Shown one piece after another: positions 32,951-40,922 of a DNA stretch of 64,000 bases. A model generated the notes under the pieces. The model had not been told where the DNA came from, made no database searches, and was given only the letters and a program-made list of their open reading frames with translations. The first letter of the stretch is position 1, and each line of letters opens with the position of its first letter. Source of the stretch: Commensalibacter papalotli (GTDB lineage: Bacteria > Pseudomonadota > Alphaproteobacteria > Acetobacterales > Acetobacteraceae); the NCBI RefSeq assembly GCF_947179115.1, contig NZ_CAMXCI010000003.1:62001-126000 (forward strand), given 5' to 3'. The position numbers and the translations under genes are program-made.

Positions 32951-33530
32951 ATGGTAAAAAAAGTCAAGTCAAGTAACCGCAAAAGCCCCTAAGGATAAAG
33001 GCGTTCCAAAATTAAAAAGCCTTAGTCACCAAGATATTTATAATTTAATTGCCAAGTTTATGCGCAAAGCTATTCCTGTCAAAGGGGAAAAATTATCAAT
33101 TATTAATGACTCTCAAAACCGCACATCAACGCCTAAACCCCCTTACATAGTTTTGAAAATTACCGATAAGAAACGCTTATCTTCCAGTGAAACACGTTAT
33201 ACAGATAAATATAAAATCATATGGTGCAGATCCCAGGTTTCGGTTCATATCTTATTTGTGGGTACAGATAAAATCCCCGCCTTGGAAATGGCGCATGCTT
33301 TTGATATGCGTTTTAATGATGCTTGGGCAAGCGAACAGTTTGAACAATATAGCGATATTCTTTTTCCATTGTATAGTGATGACGTAAACTCTGCAGGTCA
33401 AATTATTAACTCAGAAGATCAAGTGGATGATGCATATTCGGTTAATGCATATTTTGAATATCATCCAGAACTTGGTGTTTGTGCAGCAAGTGCAAAAGAG
33501 GTTGTGATGGATGTTGATATAGTGGATTAA
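32951..33530 (+). CDS. Phage neck/tail-terminator-like protein, frameshifted at A7
   Basis: The intact part, from the Met at 33060, is 156 residues and resembles neck terminator proteins (LIC12616 type): KYKIIWCRSQVSVHILFVGTD, then FDMRFNDAWASEQFEQYSDILFPLY. These normally have about 35 more residues at the N-terminus. Upstream, the same frame reads VTAKAPKDKGVPKLKSLSHQ then DIYNLIAKF, with no start codon. The ATG at 32951 joins that frame only if the seven-A run at 32956-32962 were six (giving MVKKSSQVTAK). As written, it stops after 13 codons. Polymerase slippage, phase variation, a real mutation or a sequencing error are all possible. The gene is displaced; necks usually precede the sheath. 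Confidence 0.6.
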
Positions 33531-33615
33531 GAACTTTTATTTATTATTTTAGAGCTTGTATATAATTACAAGGTATTAAATTCGACGTCGTAAATTACTA
33601 GTCATACTAACTTTC

Positions 33616-33648
33616 AAAAGCCACCTAATAAATAGGTGGCTTTTTTTT
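33616..33648 (+). terminator. Terminator ahead of the endolysin
   Basis: Twelve-base stem AAAAGCCACCTA with TAGGTGGCTTTT, loop ATAAA, T tract continuing. The endolysin ribosome site follows within about 10 bases. Confidence 0.85.
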
Positions 33649-33673
33649 ATTAAAATCAAAAGGATTATATACA

Positions 33674-34192
33674 ATGGCAAAAGTCACAGGAGGGATTTAT
33701 ATTCCTCATTTAAAAAATGAAATTATTCAACCAGCCTTGGATTATTTAGGTTTGGGTGGCGTCAGAGCGATTAACCAAGTTACAGGTACATTCCTTGCAG
33801 AAGGATATGCTGGTGGATCAACTTATTTAAAACAGCTTGGCAAAGGACCTGCGGTGGGTGCGATGCAAATGGAACCTGCAACCTATAATGATATTTGGAA
33901 GAATTTTTTGGCTGGCCCTAAACGTAGCCATCTTGCAGCATTACTCAAAAATATCGCGGGTGAATGGAATACGGACGCAAACGGTATTCCTAAACCAACC
34001 ACAATGACAGGTAATATCTTTTTTGCAGCTGCTATGTGTAGAGTTTTTTATCTTAGGTTTCCAACAGCATTACCTTTGGGGAATGATGCCATTGCAATGG
34101 CGCAATATCATAAAAAATATTATAATACAGCACTAGGGAAAGCCGTTTGGCAGGATAATGTCGATCGCTTTCAGCAAGCAATTGATGCCTAG
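33674..34192 (+). CDS. Phage endolysin, lysozyme/transglycosylase-like
   Basis: The 172-residue product resembles phage lysozyme-like proteins that carry a transglycosylase fold: LAEGYAGGSTYLKQLGKGPA places a candidate catalytic glutamate at residue 43, followed by the substrate-cleft phrase VGAMQMEPATYNDIWKNFL, and later GNIFFAAAMCRVFYLRFPTALP and AMAQYHKKYYNTALG. No signal peptide is present, so access to peptidoglycan would need a holin. It is preceded by its own terminator and AAGGA ribosome site. Confidence 0.7.
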   Translation: MAKVTGGIYIPHLKNEIIQPALDYLGLGGVRAINQVTGTFLAEGYAGGSTYLKQLGKGPAVGAMQMEPATYNDIWKNFLAGPKRSHLAALLKNIAGEWNTDANGIPKPTTMTGNIFFAAAMCRVFYLRFPTALPLGNDAIAMAQYHKKYYNTALGKAVWQDNVDRFQQAIDA

Positions 34193-34271
34193 TTAAATAA
34201 AGAATTTCTTTTTAATTTTTAAATTTTCGTCCATGATATTTATCTTATAATATTAAGAGAAATAGGACGTT

Positions 34272-35390
34272 ATGGTAAAATCATTATATATATATAGTCT
34301 TTTTTTTGGAATGTTGTTTTCGGTAACATCTGTTAATGCAGAAAATCCTAAAGAACATTATAGAACGTTGCATGTAAAGGCTGAGTTAACAAAACAGACG
34401 AAAAGCTTTCAAGTCAAGCATCTTTTCCCTTTTAATTTCCCTAATGATTTGCCAGGAGAGCCTGTTTTTAAGGGGGTAAAGGGTCAGTTTTCGACAACTA
34501 CTCAGGCTAAGTTTGATAAGGATGGTAAAGATATAACTTCTTCAGAAACACTGTTCGCTGTTGATTATTCTTCAAATAACTGTCCCAAAGTTGGAGAAGC
34601 AGTATCAAGTTATCAAGATTTAGCTAATAAATATACCCGATATTCTTTAGTGCAAAATATTATTAAACAGACAAAAGGAAATAGCACACAACTATCTGAT
34701 GTAGATTATATGCTGCCTAAGGATATAGGTATTCATATTAATACTGGAGATAAAGGTTGTGGAATAGTTGTTTTTGACGGTACGGATTTCACAGGTTATC
34801 CGTATACGATGAAAGTGGATTTACAACTTAAATATACATTTGAACCAATAACAAACGGCCTAGACGGAGAGTTTATTATTGGTGCTTATAATCTAAAAAA
34901 TCCTGCTTTAAATGCATATATCGTTTTACCTGTAAAGAGTGGCTCAGGTAAAGGTTATGGTGTGTTACGACCAGGAACTATTTATGCTGTAAATGGAAAT
35001 GTTGCGACTTCTGCTGTTTCTATTCACAATAAAGGGAATTGGTTTGTCCGGTATATAACTGCAGTTTATAAAAAAAATAGCTGTCAAATTGCATTTAAGA
35101 AACATGGTCCTACAAAGTTTTTTTGGAATGATAAAACAGGGACAGGTAATGATCCTAATCCATCCTCTGTATTTTGGCCTGATGTAACCATTATTTCAGA
35201 TTTTACTTCGGCAGGTAAAGATAGAGATAGTATAATGGCACAAGCCAATGGAAATCAAAAGTTACCTATTCATGTTGAAGATGGGGATTGTGTTGTGCAA
35301 GCAGCGCTTCCTTATGGAGATCGAACAACAGGATCAGGAAGTAACATGAATATGGAAAGTCAGGTTTATATAAGGACTGTTCCAGACTAA
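34272..35390 (+). CDS. Secreted protein of unknown function, paralogue A
   Basis: The 372-residue product has a signal peptide (hydrophobic IYSLFFGMLFSVTSVNA, cut after residue 24) and a beta-rich mature part. It shares with the next gene the phrases HYRTL, FPFNFPNDLPGEPVFKG, FSTTTQ, SSETLFAVD, IKQTKGN, GCGIVVFDGTDF, SGSGKG and GDCVVQAALP. Paired cysteines (NNCPK and SCQIAF) suggest disulfides. No family is recognised. It is likely to be surface-exposed or periplasmic cargo at the end of the prophage. Confidence 0.65.
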   Translation: MVKSLYIYSLFFGMLFSVTSVNAENPKEHYRTLHVKAELTKQTKSFQVKHLFPFNFPNDLPGEPVFKGVKGQFSTTTQAKFDKDGKDITSSETLFAVDYSSNNCPKVGEAVSSYQDLANKYTRYSLVQNIIKQTKGNSTQLSDVDYMLPKDIGIHINTGDKGCGIVVFDGTDFTGYPYTMKVDLQLKYTFEPITNGLDGEFIIGAYNLKNPALNAYIVLPVKSGSGKGYGVLRPGTIYAVNGNVATSAVSIHNKGNWFVRYITAVYKKNSCQIAFKKHGPTKFFWNDKTGTGNDPNPSSVFWPDVTIISDFTSAGKDRDSIMAQANGNQKLPIHVEDGDCVVQAALPYGDRTTGSGSNMNMESQVYIRTVPD

Positions 35391-35415
35391 ATAAATTGTA
35401 ATTACTACTTTTTTT

Positions 35416-35446
35416 AAGCCACTCCATTCGGGGTGGCTTTTTTTTA
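35416..35446 (+). terminator. Terminator between the two paralogues
   Basis: AAGCCACTCC pairs with GGGGTGGCTT (one G.T) around ATTC and is followed by eight T. Confidence 0.85.
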
Positions 35447-35485
35447 TAATGCGTTATTAAACGCTATTTTTTTAAGGATAAAACT

Positions 35486-36619
35486 ATGAATAAATTACTA
35501 TATACAAGCGCATTATGCGCTTTTTCTTTATTTTTGGGTTCTACAGCTTCAAAGGCGATTGATTTTCCTGATCATTATCGCACATTAGATGTAAAAGTAG
35601 AACAGACAAAAGCAACGGATAATTTTACAAAAAAATGGGTTTTCCCTTTTAAGTTCCCTGATAATTTACCAGGGACGCCTGTATTTAAAGGTGCAATAGG
35701 CCAACTTTCAACAACAACGCAGCCGACTTTTGATGTAAATGGTAATGAAATTACGTATTCAGAAACGTTATTTAGTGTAGAGTTTTTGAAAAAAACATGT
35801 GTCCCTGAAGAAGGGGCGGAAGTATTAACTATGGATAACTTCGGTTCAGACAATCATATACCGCTTTTAGGAGGCATTGTCAAACAAACCAAAGGGAATA
35901 CAACGCAAGTGTATCATATTGATTTTATGAATCATTATGATACAGTAATTGATCTTAAAGATGGTGGTTGCGGTGTTGTTTATTTTGATGGGACTGATTT
36001 CAAAAGTAAACCTTATACGATGAAAGCTGATCTTCAATTGAAATATTCTTTTGAGCCTGTTCATGTTCAATTAGGTGGAGAATTTATTCTTGACGTAGAT
36101 ACTTACGCAGCACAAGCAAGGGCTAATGCCTATAATGTTTACCCAGTTTCAAGTGGATCAGGTAAAGGTAATCGTGTGATTAGACCAGGAACTATCTTTT
36201 CAGTTAATGGGAATGCTTCTGCATCAGGAACTTATATTAAAAATAAGGGAGATTGGTCTGTAAGGTATGTAACTGCTATTGTAAAGAATAATAGTTGTCA
36301 AGTTGGATTCAAAAATTATACTCAAGGACAAGATTTGTCAAAGAGCTTTCAAACACAAGATCATGCCGGAATAGGTTCAGCCCCTAACCCAACGGCAGTA
36401 CTTTGGCCAACATCTACAATTATTTCTGACTTTACCCTCGTTGGTAATGGTCGGGATAGTGTAGTTGGGAATGCGTTTGGGAACAGTAACTTACCCGTTC
36501 ATGTGGATGATGGTGATTGTGTTGTTCAAGCGATGCTTCCATTAGGAAGAAGTACAACTGGCCCAGGAACAAATGTGAATGTTGAGGCCCAAGTCGGTAT
36601 CGTCTATATTCCAGACTAA
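35486..36619 (+). CDS. Secreted protein of unknown function, paralogue B
   Basis: The 377-residue product has a signal peptide (LLYTSALCAFSLFLGSTASK) and aligns along its whole length with paralogue A (about 45 percent by eye), including HYRTLDVKVEQTK, FPFKFPDNLPGTPVFKG, GCGVVYFDGTDF, SGSGKGNRVIRPGT and DDGDCVVQAMLP. It starts after AAGGA. Tandem duplication of a secreted gene ending the element is the second case in this prophage. Confidence 0.65.
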   Translation: MNKLLYTSALCAFSLFLGSTASKAIDFPDHYRTLDVKVEQTKATDNFTKKWVFPFKFPDNLPGTPVFKGAIGQLSTTTQPTFDVNGNEITYSETLFSVEFLKKTCVPEEGAEVLTMDNFGSDNHIPLLGGIVKQTKGNTTQVYHIDFMNHYDTVIDLKDGGCGVVYFDGTDFKSKPYTMKADLQLKYSFEPVHVQLGGEFILDVDTYAAQARANAYNVYPVSSGSGKGNRVIRPGTIFSVNGNASASGTYIKNKGDWSVRYVTAIVKNNSCQVGFKNYTQGQDLSKSFQTQDHAGIGSAPNPTAVLWPTSTIISDFTLVGNGRDSVVGNAFGNSNLPVHVDDGDCVVQAMLPLGRSTTGPGTNVNVEAQVGIVYIPD

Positions 36620-36652
36620 TTTAAATTATCCAAATTAAATGAAATATTTAGA

Positions 36653-36682
36653 AAGCTATTCCTTTTGGAGTGGCTTTTTTTT
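36653..36682 (+). terminator. Terminator after paralogue B
   Basis: AAGCTATTCC pairs with GGAGTGGCTT (two G.T pairs) around TTTT and is followed by a long T tract. It marks the end of prophage transcription before the oppositely directed tRNA gene. Confidence 0.75.
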
Positions 36683-36848
36683 GATTTTATTATTGAGATG
36701 TTCTAAAGAGTGAAATTTTAAGGATATGCTGTATATATGGCGTAATACCTGCTGTGTTTTATAAGCATCAAATCTGATATTTTTATATTAAGCTTGAGAA
36801 AAATATATTTAAGTAAAATTATAATATTTTTAAGGGGTGGAAAATTTA

Positions 36849-36880
36849 TGGTGCCGGATGAGAGATTTGAACTCCCGACC
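36849..36880. other. Probable prophage attachment site (3' end of tRNA-Thr)
   Basis: Many phages integrate in the 3' half of tRNA genes and leave the tRNA intact. The 3' end here is adjacent to prophage DNA. A second copy of the core should lie at the other prophage end, outside the window. No copy is seen inside it. Confidence 0.4.
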
Positions 36881-36923
36881 TTCGGTTTACAAAACCGCTG
36901 CACTACCACTGTGCTAATCCGGC
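36849..36923 (-). tRNA. tRNA-Thr (anticodon TGT)
   Basis: On the reverse strand the sequence folds as a complete tRNA: acceptor GCCGGAT with ATCCGGC, D stem GCAC with GTGC, anticodon loop TTTGTAA, T loop TTCAAAT with stem GGGAG and CTCTC, and an encoded 3' CCA. The anticodon TGT reads ACA (threonine). Its 3' end faces the prophage, so it is a likely phage integration site. Confidence 0.9.
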
Positions 36924-37113
36924 ATTTCATCGTTATAACGCTTGTTGGATTGTTCTATGCAATATTTTATGTTCGAACACAAGTAAAAAATGATAAAAAA
37001 GTAATTTTTTTTATAGTTTAGTGTAAAATTGAGAGGGAAGCGATTTTTTTTGATCGTTTTTAATCAAATTATAGCTATAAGTATTGATCATTTGGCTAAA
37101 TAAACCTAGATTA

Positions 37114-37144
37114 ATAATTAAGAGTCATGACGACTCTTAATTAT
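37114..37144. repeat. 13-bp perfect inverted repeat upstream of the FMN riboswitch
   Basis: ATAATTAAGAGTC and its reverse complement flank ATGAC. It lies 14 bases before the riboswitch. It could be the site of a dimeric regulator, or the hairpin of a terminator for leftward or rightward transcription, without a strong T tract. Confidence 0.6.
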
Positions 37145-37158
37145 ATAAATTAATACGA

Positions 37159-37309
37159 CGTTCTTGGGGCGAGGTGAAACTCCTCACCGGCGGTGATGAA
37201 ATAGCAATATTTCTAAGCCCGTGAGCGCTTATGTAAGAAATAACATAAGGTCAAGCAGATTTCGGTGTAATTCCGAAGCCGACGGTCATAGTCCGGATGA
37301 GAAAGAACG
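37159..37309 (+). promoter_or_regulatory. FMN riboswitch (RFN element)
   Basis: The conserved RFN elements occur in order: closing stem CGTTCTT with AAGAACG, GGGGCGAGGTGAAACTCCTC, ACCGGCGGTGAT, AGCCCGTGAGCGC, then TCAAGCAGATTTCGGTGTAA and TTCCGAAGCCGACGGTCATA, GTCCGGATGAGAAAG. FMN binding would switch off expression of the riboflavin genes that follow. The 84 bases between it and the ribD start may contain the sequestering or terminating structure (the stretch GGCATATGTGCC, containing self-complementary GGCA and TGCC, could form part of it). Confidence 0.95.
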
Positions 37310-37393
37310 ATGCTGAGGCTGTTCATAGTAAAATATGCGACGAGTTTTGGCATATGTGCCCGCGTGCGTCCAGAGCAAAGGACTGATTTTAAA

Positions 37394-38485
37394 ATGCAAG
37401 CACGCATTCATTCTACTTTATTCAATAAAGTTGAATTTTCTGAAAAAATTGTAAATGGGTTTCAATGTGCAATTAATGAAGCCTTGCAATATGTAGGGCG
37501 TACTGCGCCCAATCCCCCCGTAGGCTGTGCTATTTTGGATGAACAAGGGAATCTCTTAACGGTTGCAGCTCATCATCAAGCAGGTACACTCCACGCAGAG
37601 GCTTTGGCCTTGCAGCAATGTAAAGATCTTGGAGTGTGGGATAGGATTTCTGATGTTATTGTAACTTTGGAGCCATGTAACCATACTGGGCGAACACCTC
37701 CTTGTTCTGAAGCATTATTGCAAAGCCCTGCTAAAAGAATATGGATTGGGGTAAAAGATCCTAACCCATATGTTTGTGGAGCAGGTCACGTAAGGTTACA
37801 AGAAGGAGGTAAAGAGGTCTTTTTACTTGAAGATATCCTTTCAATAATGGCGCAATATTGGCATCAACAATGTGTAGATTTGTTGGCACCATTTACTAAA
37901 TTTATGCTTGAACACAAAGCTTGGATTACTGTTAAACAAGCTTTGAACGTTTCAGGCTCTATGGTGCCACCCAAAGGTCAAAAAACCTTTACTTCTTCTA
38001 GATCTTTAACTTTGGCACATCAACTGCGTCGAGGGACAGAAGCAATTATTACAGGGGTGAATACGATTAAAATGGATATTCCATCTTTTACCGTTCGCCA
38101 TGTGCCTGACCATCCAGAAAAAACCCGTTTATTGGTAATTTGCAGCCAAGCCAAAGAAAAATTAGAAGATGCTTTGTCTGAACAATATATAGAGCAAGCC
38201 AAAGCAAATGGTTTTTCTTTGCTGCTTTGTAATGATTTGGAAAGATTGCCAGAGCTTCTATATGCACATAAAGTCATGTGGGCAATGGTAGAGGCTGGCC
38301 CCTTATTATTACAAGAATTTCGTCAACGTCAATTATGGGATGAATGGTTGACTATTCGCCAGCAAACACAAGGTGAAGATGATGTGAATATTATTTCCAA
38401 GCATACGGCTTTCCCAACACGTCAGCTTTTGTCCGATGTTCAGTTCCATTTTAAAAAGGAAGAGTTATGTTCTCTGGTATCATAG
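37394..38485 (+). CDS. ribD: Bifunctional riboflavin deaminase/reductase RibD
   Basis: RibD makes the second and third steps of riboflavin synthesis: deamination of the pyrimidine, then NADPH-dependent reduction of its ribose. The N-terminal deaminase domain has the zinc site HAE (residues 67-69) and PCNHTGRTPPC (about 93-103). The C-terminal reductase domain begins near residue 160 (WITVKQALNVSGSM) and contains RGTEAIITGVNT. The frame is open upstream to the riboswitch, but the ATG 11 bases after AAAGGA gives the correct start for the family; earlier starts would add a non-homologous leader. The stop overlaps ribE by 19 bases. Confidence 0.92.
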   Translation: MQARIHSTLFNKVEFSEKIVNGFQCAINEALQYVGRTAPNPPVGCAILDEQGNLLTVAAHHQAGTLHAEALALQQCKDLGVWDRISDVIVTLEPCNHTGRTPPCSEALLQSPAKRIWIGVKDPNPYVCGAGHVRLQEGGKEVFLLEDILSIMAQYWHQQCVDLLAPFTKFMLEHKAWITVKQALNVSGSMVPPKGQKTFTSSRSLTLAHQLRRGTEAIITGVNTIKMDIPSFTVRHVPDHPEKTRLLVICSQAKEKLEDALSEQYIEQAKANGFSLLLCNDLERLPELLYAHKVMWAMVEAGPLLLQEFRQRQLWDEWLTIRQQTQGEDDVNIISKHTAFPTRQLLSDVQFHFKKEELCSLVS

Positions 38486-39087
38486 AATCATTGGGAACGA
38501 TTCACAGTGTAACGCATGAACCTGAGGCTATAGTCGTTGAGGTTGATACGGGTATTACAGATCTTTCCATGGGTGAAAGCGTTGCTGTGAATGGTGTTTG
38601 TTTGACGGTTATTAAATATGATGATAAAGGGCGTGCGACATTTTTTATTAGCTCTGAAACGTTAAACCGAACCAATTTGGAAAAGTTACAAAAAAGTAAG
38701 CGTGTTAACCTAGAACGTGCGGTAACTCCTTCAACGCGTTTATCGGGTCATATTGTCCAAGGGCATGTAGATGCGACTGCTAGATTCATCAAAGCAGAAC
38801 AAAGTGGGGATGCATATAAAGTATTCTTTGCATTTCCTGCATCCTTAAGAAAATATGTTGTGGAAAAAGGCTCCATTGCGATTGATGGTACTAGCTTGAC
38901 CTTAAATGGTGTTGGTGAAATTGGTGCAGATAGAGCTGGTTCAGATGAGTTTATTATTCATATCATGATTATTCCCCATACTTGGGAACATACGACGTTG
39001 GGGCATTTATTCCCTAGCGATATGGTGAATGTGGAAGTAGATATTATTGCAAAGTATGTGGAGAATTTATGTTTAGTCCAGAAATGA
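38467..39087 (+). CDS. ribE: Riboflavin synthase, alpha subunit RibE
   Basis: This enzyme joins two lumazine molecules to give riboflavin. The 206-residue sequence shows two similar lumazine-binding halves: MFSGIIESLGTIHSV with VNGVCLTV, and LSGHIVQGHVDATA with DGTSLTLNG. The start has AAGGA upstream and overlaps the end of ribD; the end overlaps ribBA. Length is normal for the family (about 200). Confidence 0.93.
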   Translation: MFSGIIESLGTIHSVTHEPEAIVVEVDTGITDLSMGESVAVNGVCLTVIKYDDKGRATFFISSETLNRTNLEKLQKSKRVNLERAVTPSTRLSGHIVQGHVDATARFIKAEQSGDAYKVFFAFPASLRKYVVEKGSIAIDGTSLTLNGVGEIGADRAGSDEFIIHIMIIPHTWEHTTLGHLFPSDMVNVEVDIIAKYVENLCLVQK

Positions 39088-40343
39088 TCAAGACGTTAAG
39101 TCCTGAGCTTAAAATTGCTGTTGATACCTTACGTGCAGGTAAAATGGTATTGATGGTTGATGATGAAGGTCGTGAGAATGAAGGTGATTTGGTTGCTGCG
39201 GGTGAGTTTGTAACCCCTGAAATCATTAATTTCATGATTACCCACGCTCGAGGGATTTTGTGCATGCCGATGTTGGCTGAAAAAGCTCAACAGCTTAATT
39301 TATATCAAATGGCACAGCATAATACGTCACCTCATGAAACAGCTTTTACGATTTCTATTGAAGCTAAAGAGGGAATTACCACAGGTGTTTCTGCTGATGA
39401 TCGCGCGAAAACTTTTGAAGTCGTGATGAAGGATGATGTCACAGCCAACGATATTGTTCGTCCAGGTCATATGTTTCCTTTGGTTGCTGATCCAAATGGG
39501 GTTTTAGCGAGAGATGGTCATACAGAAGGCTCAATTGATTTAATTAAAATGGCAGGGTTAAAACCTGTTGCTGCTATTTGTGAAGTGTTAAATGAAGACG
39601 GCACAATGGCTAGAATGGCAGATTTAAAGGAATTTGCTGAACTGCACCAAATTCCTTTGGTGAGCGTATCTGCTATTATTGAATGGCGTAAACAATATGA
39701 TGCGGTACCCGTTGATCCTTTAATTGCACTTGTAAGGGCAGGAGAGGTTGCTAATTTACCGAATTATTACGGTGGGGAAGATTTTACGGTTCAGTCTTTC
39801 GTTGACTTGAAAGGGAATGAACATTTGGCCATTATGAAAGGGGATTTTTCCTCTGATGATGCTAAAATACCCTTGGTTCGGTTGCATTCAGAATGTTTGA
39901 CTGGGGATGTATTAGGTTCTTTGCGTTGTGATTGTGGTCCTCAGTTGCACAAGGCTATGAAGATGATTGGTGAATCTGACAAAGGTGTTGTAATATATTT
40001 ACGTGGACATGAAGGGCGTGGGATTGGCTTATTTAATAAGATTTCAGCTTATGCTTTGCAAGACCAAGGTCTAGATACAGTAGAAGCTAATCATCGCTTG
40101 GGATTTGCCGCGGATATGCGTGATTGGAAAGTTGCTGGAGCGATCTTAGAGAAGTTAGGCATTAAAGGGCTTGATTTGCTTACGAATAATATGGACAAAG
40201 TCGAAATGCTTGAGAAGCAAGGTTTTTCTGTAAGAAATCGTGTTGCGATTGAAATTGAAGCTAATCCTCATAATGTATCTTATTTAAAAACCAAAAGAGA
40301 TCGTATGGGACATGCTTTGACCTCTAAAAAAATTGATCAATAA
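39069..40343 (+). CDS. ribBA: 3,4-dihydroxy-2-butanone phosphate synthase / GTP cyclohydrolase II RibBA
   Basis: This fused protein supplies both starting materials. Residues 1-205 form the RibB domain (DDEGRENEGDLV, HTEGSIDL) and about 210-415 the RibA domain with zinc ligands in SECLTGDVLGSLRCDCG and the catalytic loop RGHEGRGIGL. All catalytic motifs are present. The start overlaps ribE by 19 bases with GGAGA upstream, so the two are coupled. Nothing suggests that either domain is inactive. Confidence 0.92.
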   Translation: MFSPEMIKTLSPELKIAVDTLRAGKMVLMVDDEGRENEGDLVAAGEFVTPEIINFMITHARGILCMPMLAEKAQQLNLYQMAQHNTSPHETAFTISIEAKEGITTGVSADDRAKTFEVVMKDDVTANDIVRPGHMFPLVADPNGVLARDGHTEGSIDLIKMAGLKPVAAICEVLNEDGTMARMADLKEFAELHQIPLVSVSAIIEWRKQYDAVPVDPLIALVRAGEVANLPNYYGGEDFTVQSFVDLKGNEHLAIMKGDFSSDDAKIPLVRLHSECLTGDVLGSLRCDCGPQLHKAMKMIGESDKGVVIYLRGHEGRGIGLFNKISAYALQDQGLDTVEANHRLGFAADMRDWKVAGAILEKLGIKGLDLLTNNMDKVEMLEKQGFSVRNRVAIEIEANPHNVSYLKTKRDRMGHALTSKKIDQ

Positions 40344-40370
40344 TTCTTATTATATCGAAAGTCTTTTAAA

Positions 40371-40850
40371 ATGATTAAACAAGCACCACAGTCTTTGACG
40401 AATTTTGAATTTAAAACAATGCCACGTATTGCTATTGTGGTCAGTCGTTTTAATAAAAGAGTTACGGGTGGTCTTGCTAAAGGTTCTCAGGAATGGTTAG
40501 CAGAACATCAAATCCCTTTTAACGCAGAAGAAGATCTATTTTATGCACCTGGTGCTTTTGAGTTACCATTAATTGCACAAAAATTGGCGAAAAGTGGGAA
40601 GTATGATGGTGTTGTTTGTTTAGGTTGTGTGATTAAAGGGGATACGGCTCATTTCGAGTTTATCAGTCTTGGCGCAACGATTGGTATTATGCAAGCATCC
40701 CTAGCGACTGAAACACCGATAACCTTTGGTATTTTGACAACTTATACTTCAGAACAGGCGCAAGATCGTTCTGAAGATAATGAAGAAAACAAAGGTCGTG
40801 AAGCCGTTGCCGCTTGTGTTGAAAGCTTGGCGTTACTTCAAAAAATCTAA
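40371..40850 (+). CDS. ribH: 6,7-dimethyl-8-ribityllumazine synthase RibH
   Basis: RibH condenses the RibB product with the RibD product. The 159 residues include PRIAIVVSRFNKRVTGGL, YAPGAFELPL, LGCVIKGDTAHFEF and ITFGILTTYT, all typical. It lies 27 bases after ribBA and is followed by a terminator. The operon contains all five enzyme activities of the pathway except the phosphatase step. Confidence 0.93.
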   Translation: MIKQAPQSLTNFEFKTMPRIAIVVSRFNKRVTGGLAKGSQEWLAEHQIPFNAEEDLFYAPGAFELPLIAQKLAKSGKYDGVVCLGCVIKGDTAHFEFISLGATIGIMQASLATETPITFGILTTYTSEQAQDRSEDNEENKGREAVAACVESLALLQKI

Positions 40851-40867
40851 AATATAACAGTCTATTT

Positions 40868-40917
40868 AAAAACGGTCAGGCCTTTAATGAGCGTGGCCGT
40901 TTTTTTGTTTATGGTAA
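40868..40917 (+). terminator. Terminator of the riboflavin operon
   Basis: AAACGGTCA pairs with TGGCCGTTT (one G.T pair) and is followed by a T tract. A partly paired inner section follows from AGGCC. Confidence 0.75.
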
Positions 40918-40922
40918 AAATT

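Larger units (their letters stand above)
1..36848. mobile_element. Prophage, myovirus type, structural and cargo half
   Basis: Almost every gene here is a recognisable virion component in typical order: portal, protease, cement, capsid, connectors, sheath, tube, tail chaperone, tape measure, baseplate and fibres. A DUF3383-type sheath, gp25 and gpJ show a contractile tail. Cargo genes (secreted proteins, a metallopeptidase, a Pmp3 protein) are interspersed. The left end is outside the window because the portal is truncated and no terminase, integrase, repressor or replication gene is seen. The right end is placed at the 3' end of the tRNA-Thr gene, a common integration target; that boundary is inferred. 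The two paralogous secreted genes just before the tRNA are assumed to be phage cargo. Confidence 0.9.

Noticed and set aside
36172..36200. SGSGKG in the secreted paralogues as a nucleotide-binding P-loop
   Set aside because: The protein is exported, the motif lacks the following Ser or Thr and no Walker B motif is present.
36718..37021. Open frames across the tRNA region on both strands
   Set aside because: They overlap the tRNA-Thr gene and carry no recognisable protein sequence.
37310..37393. Upstream extension of ribD from the riboswitch edge
   Set aside because: The codons between are not similar to RibD and the ATG at 37394 has a ribosome site and matches the family start.
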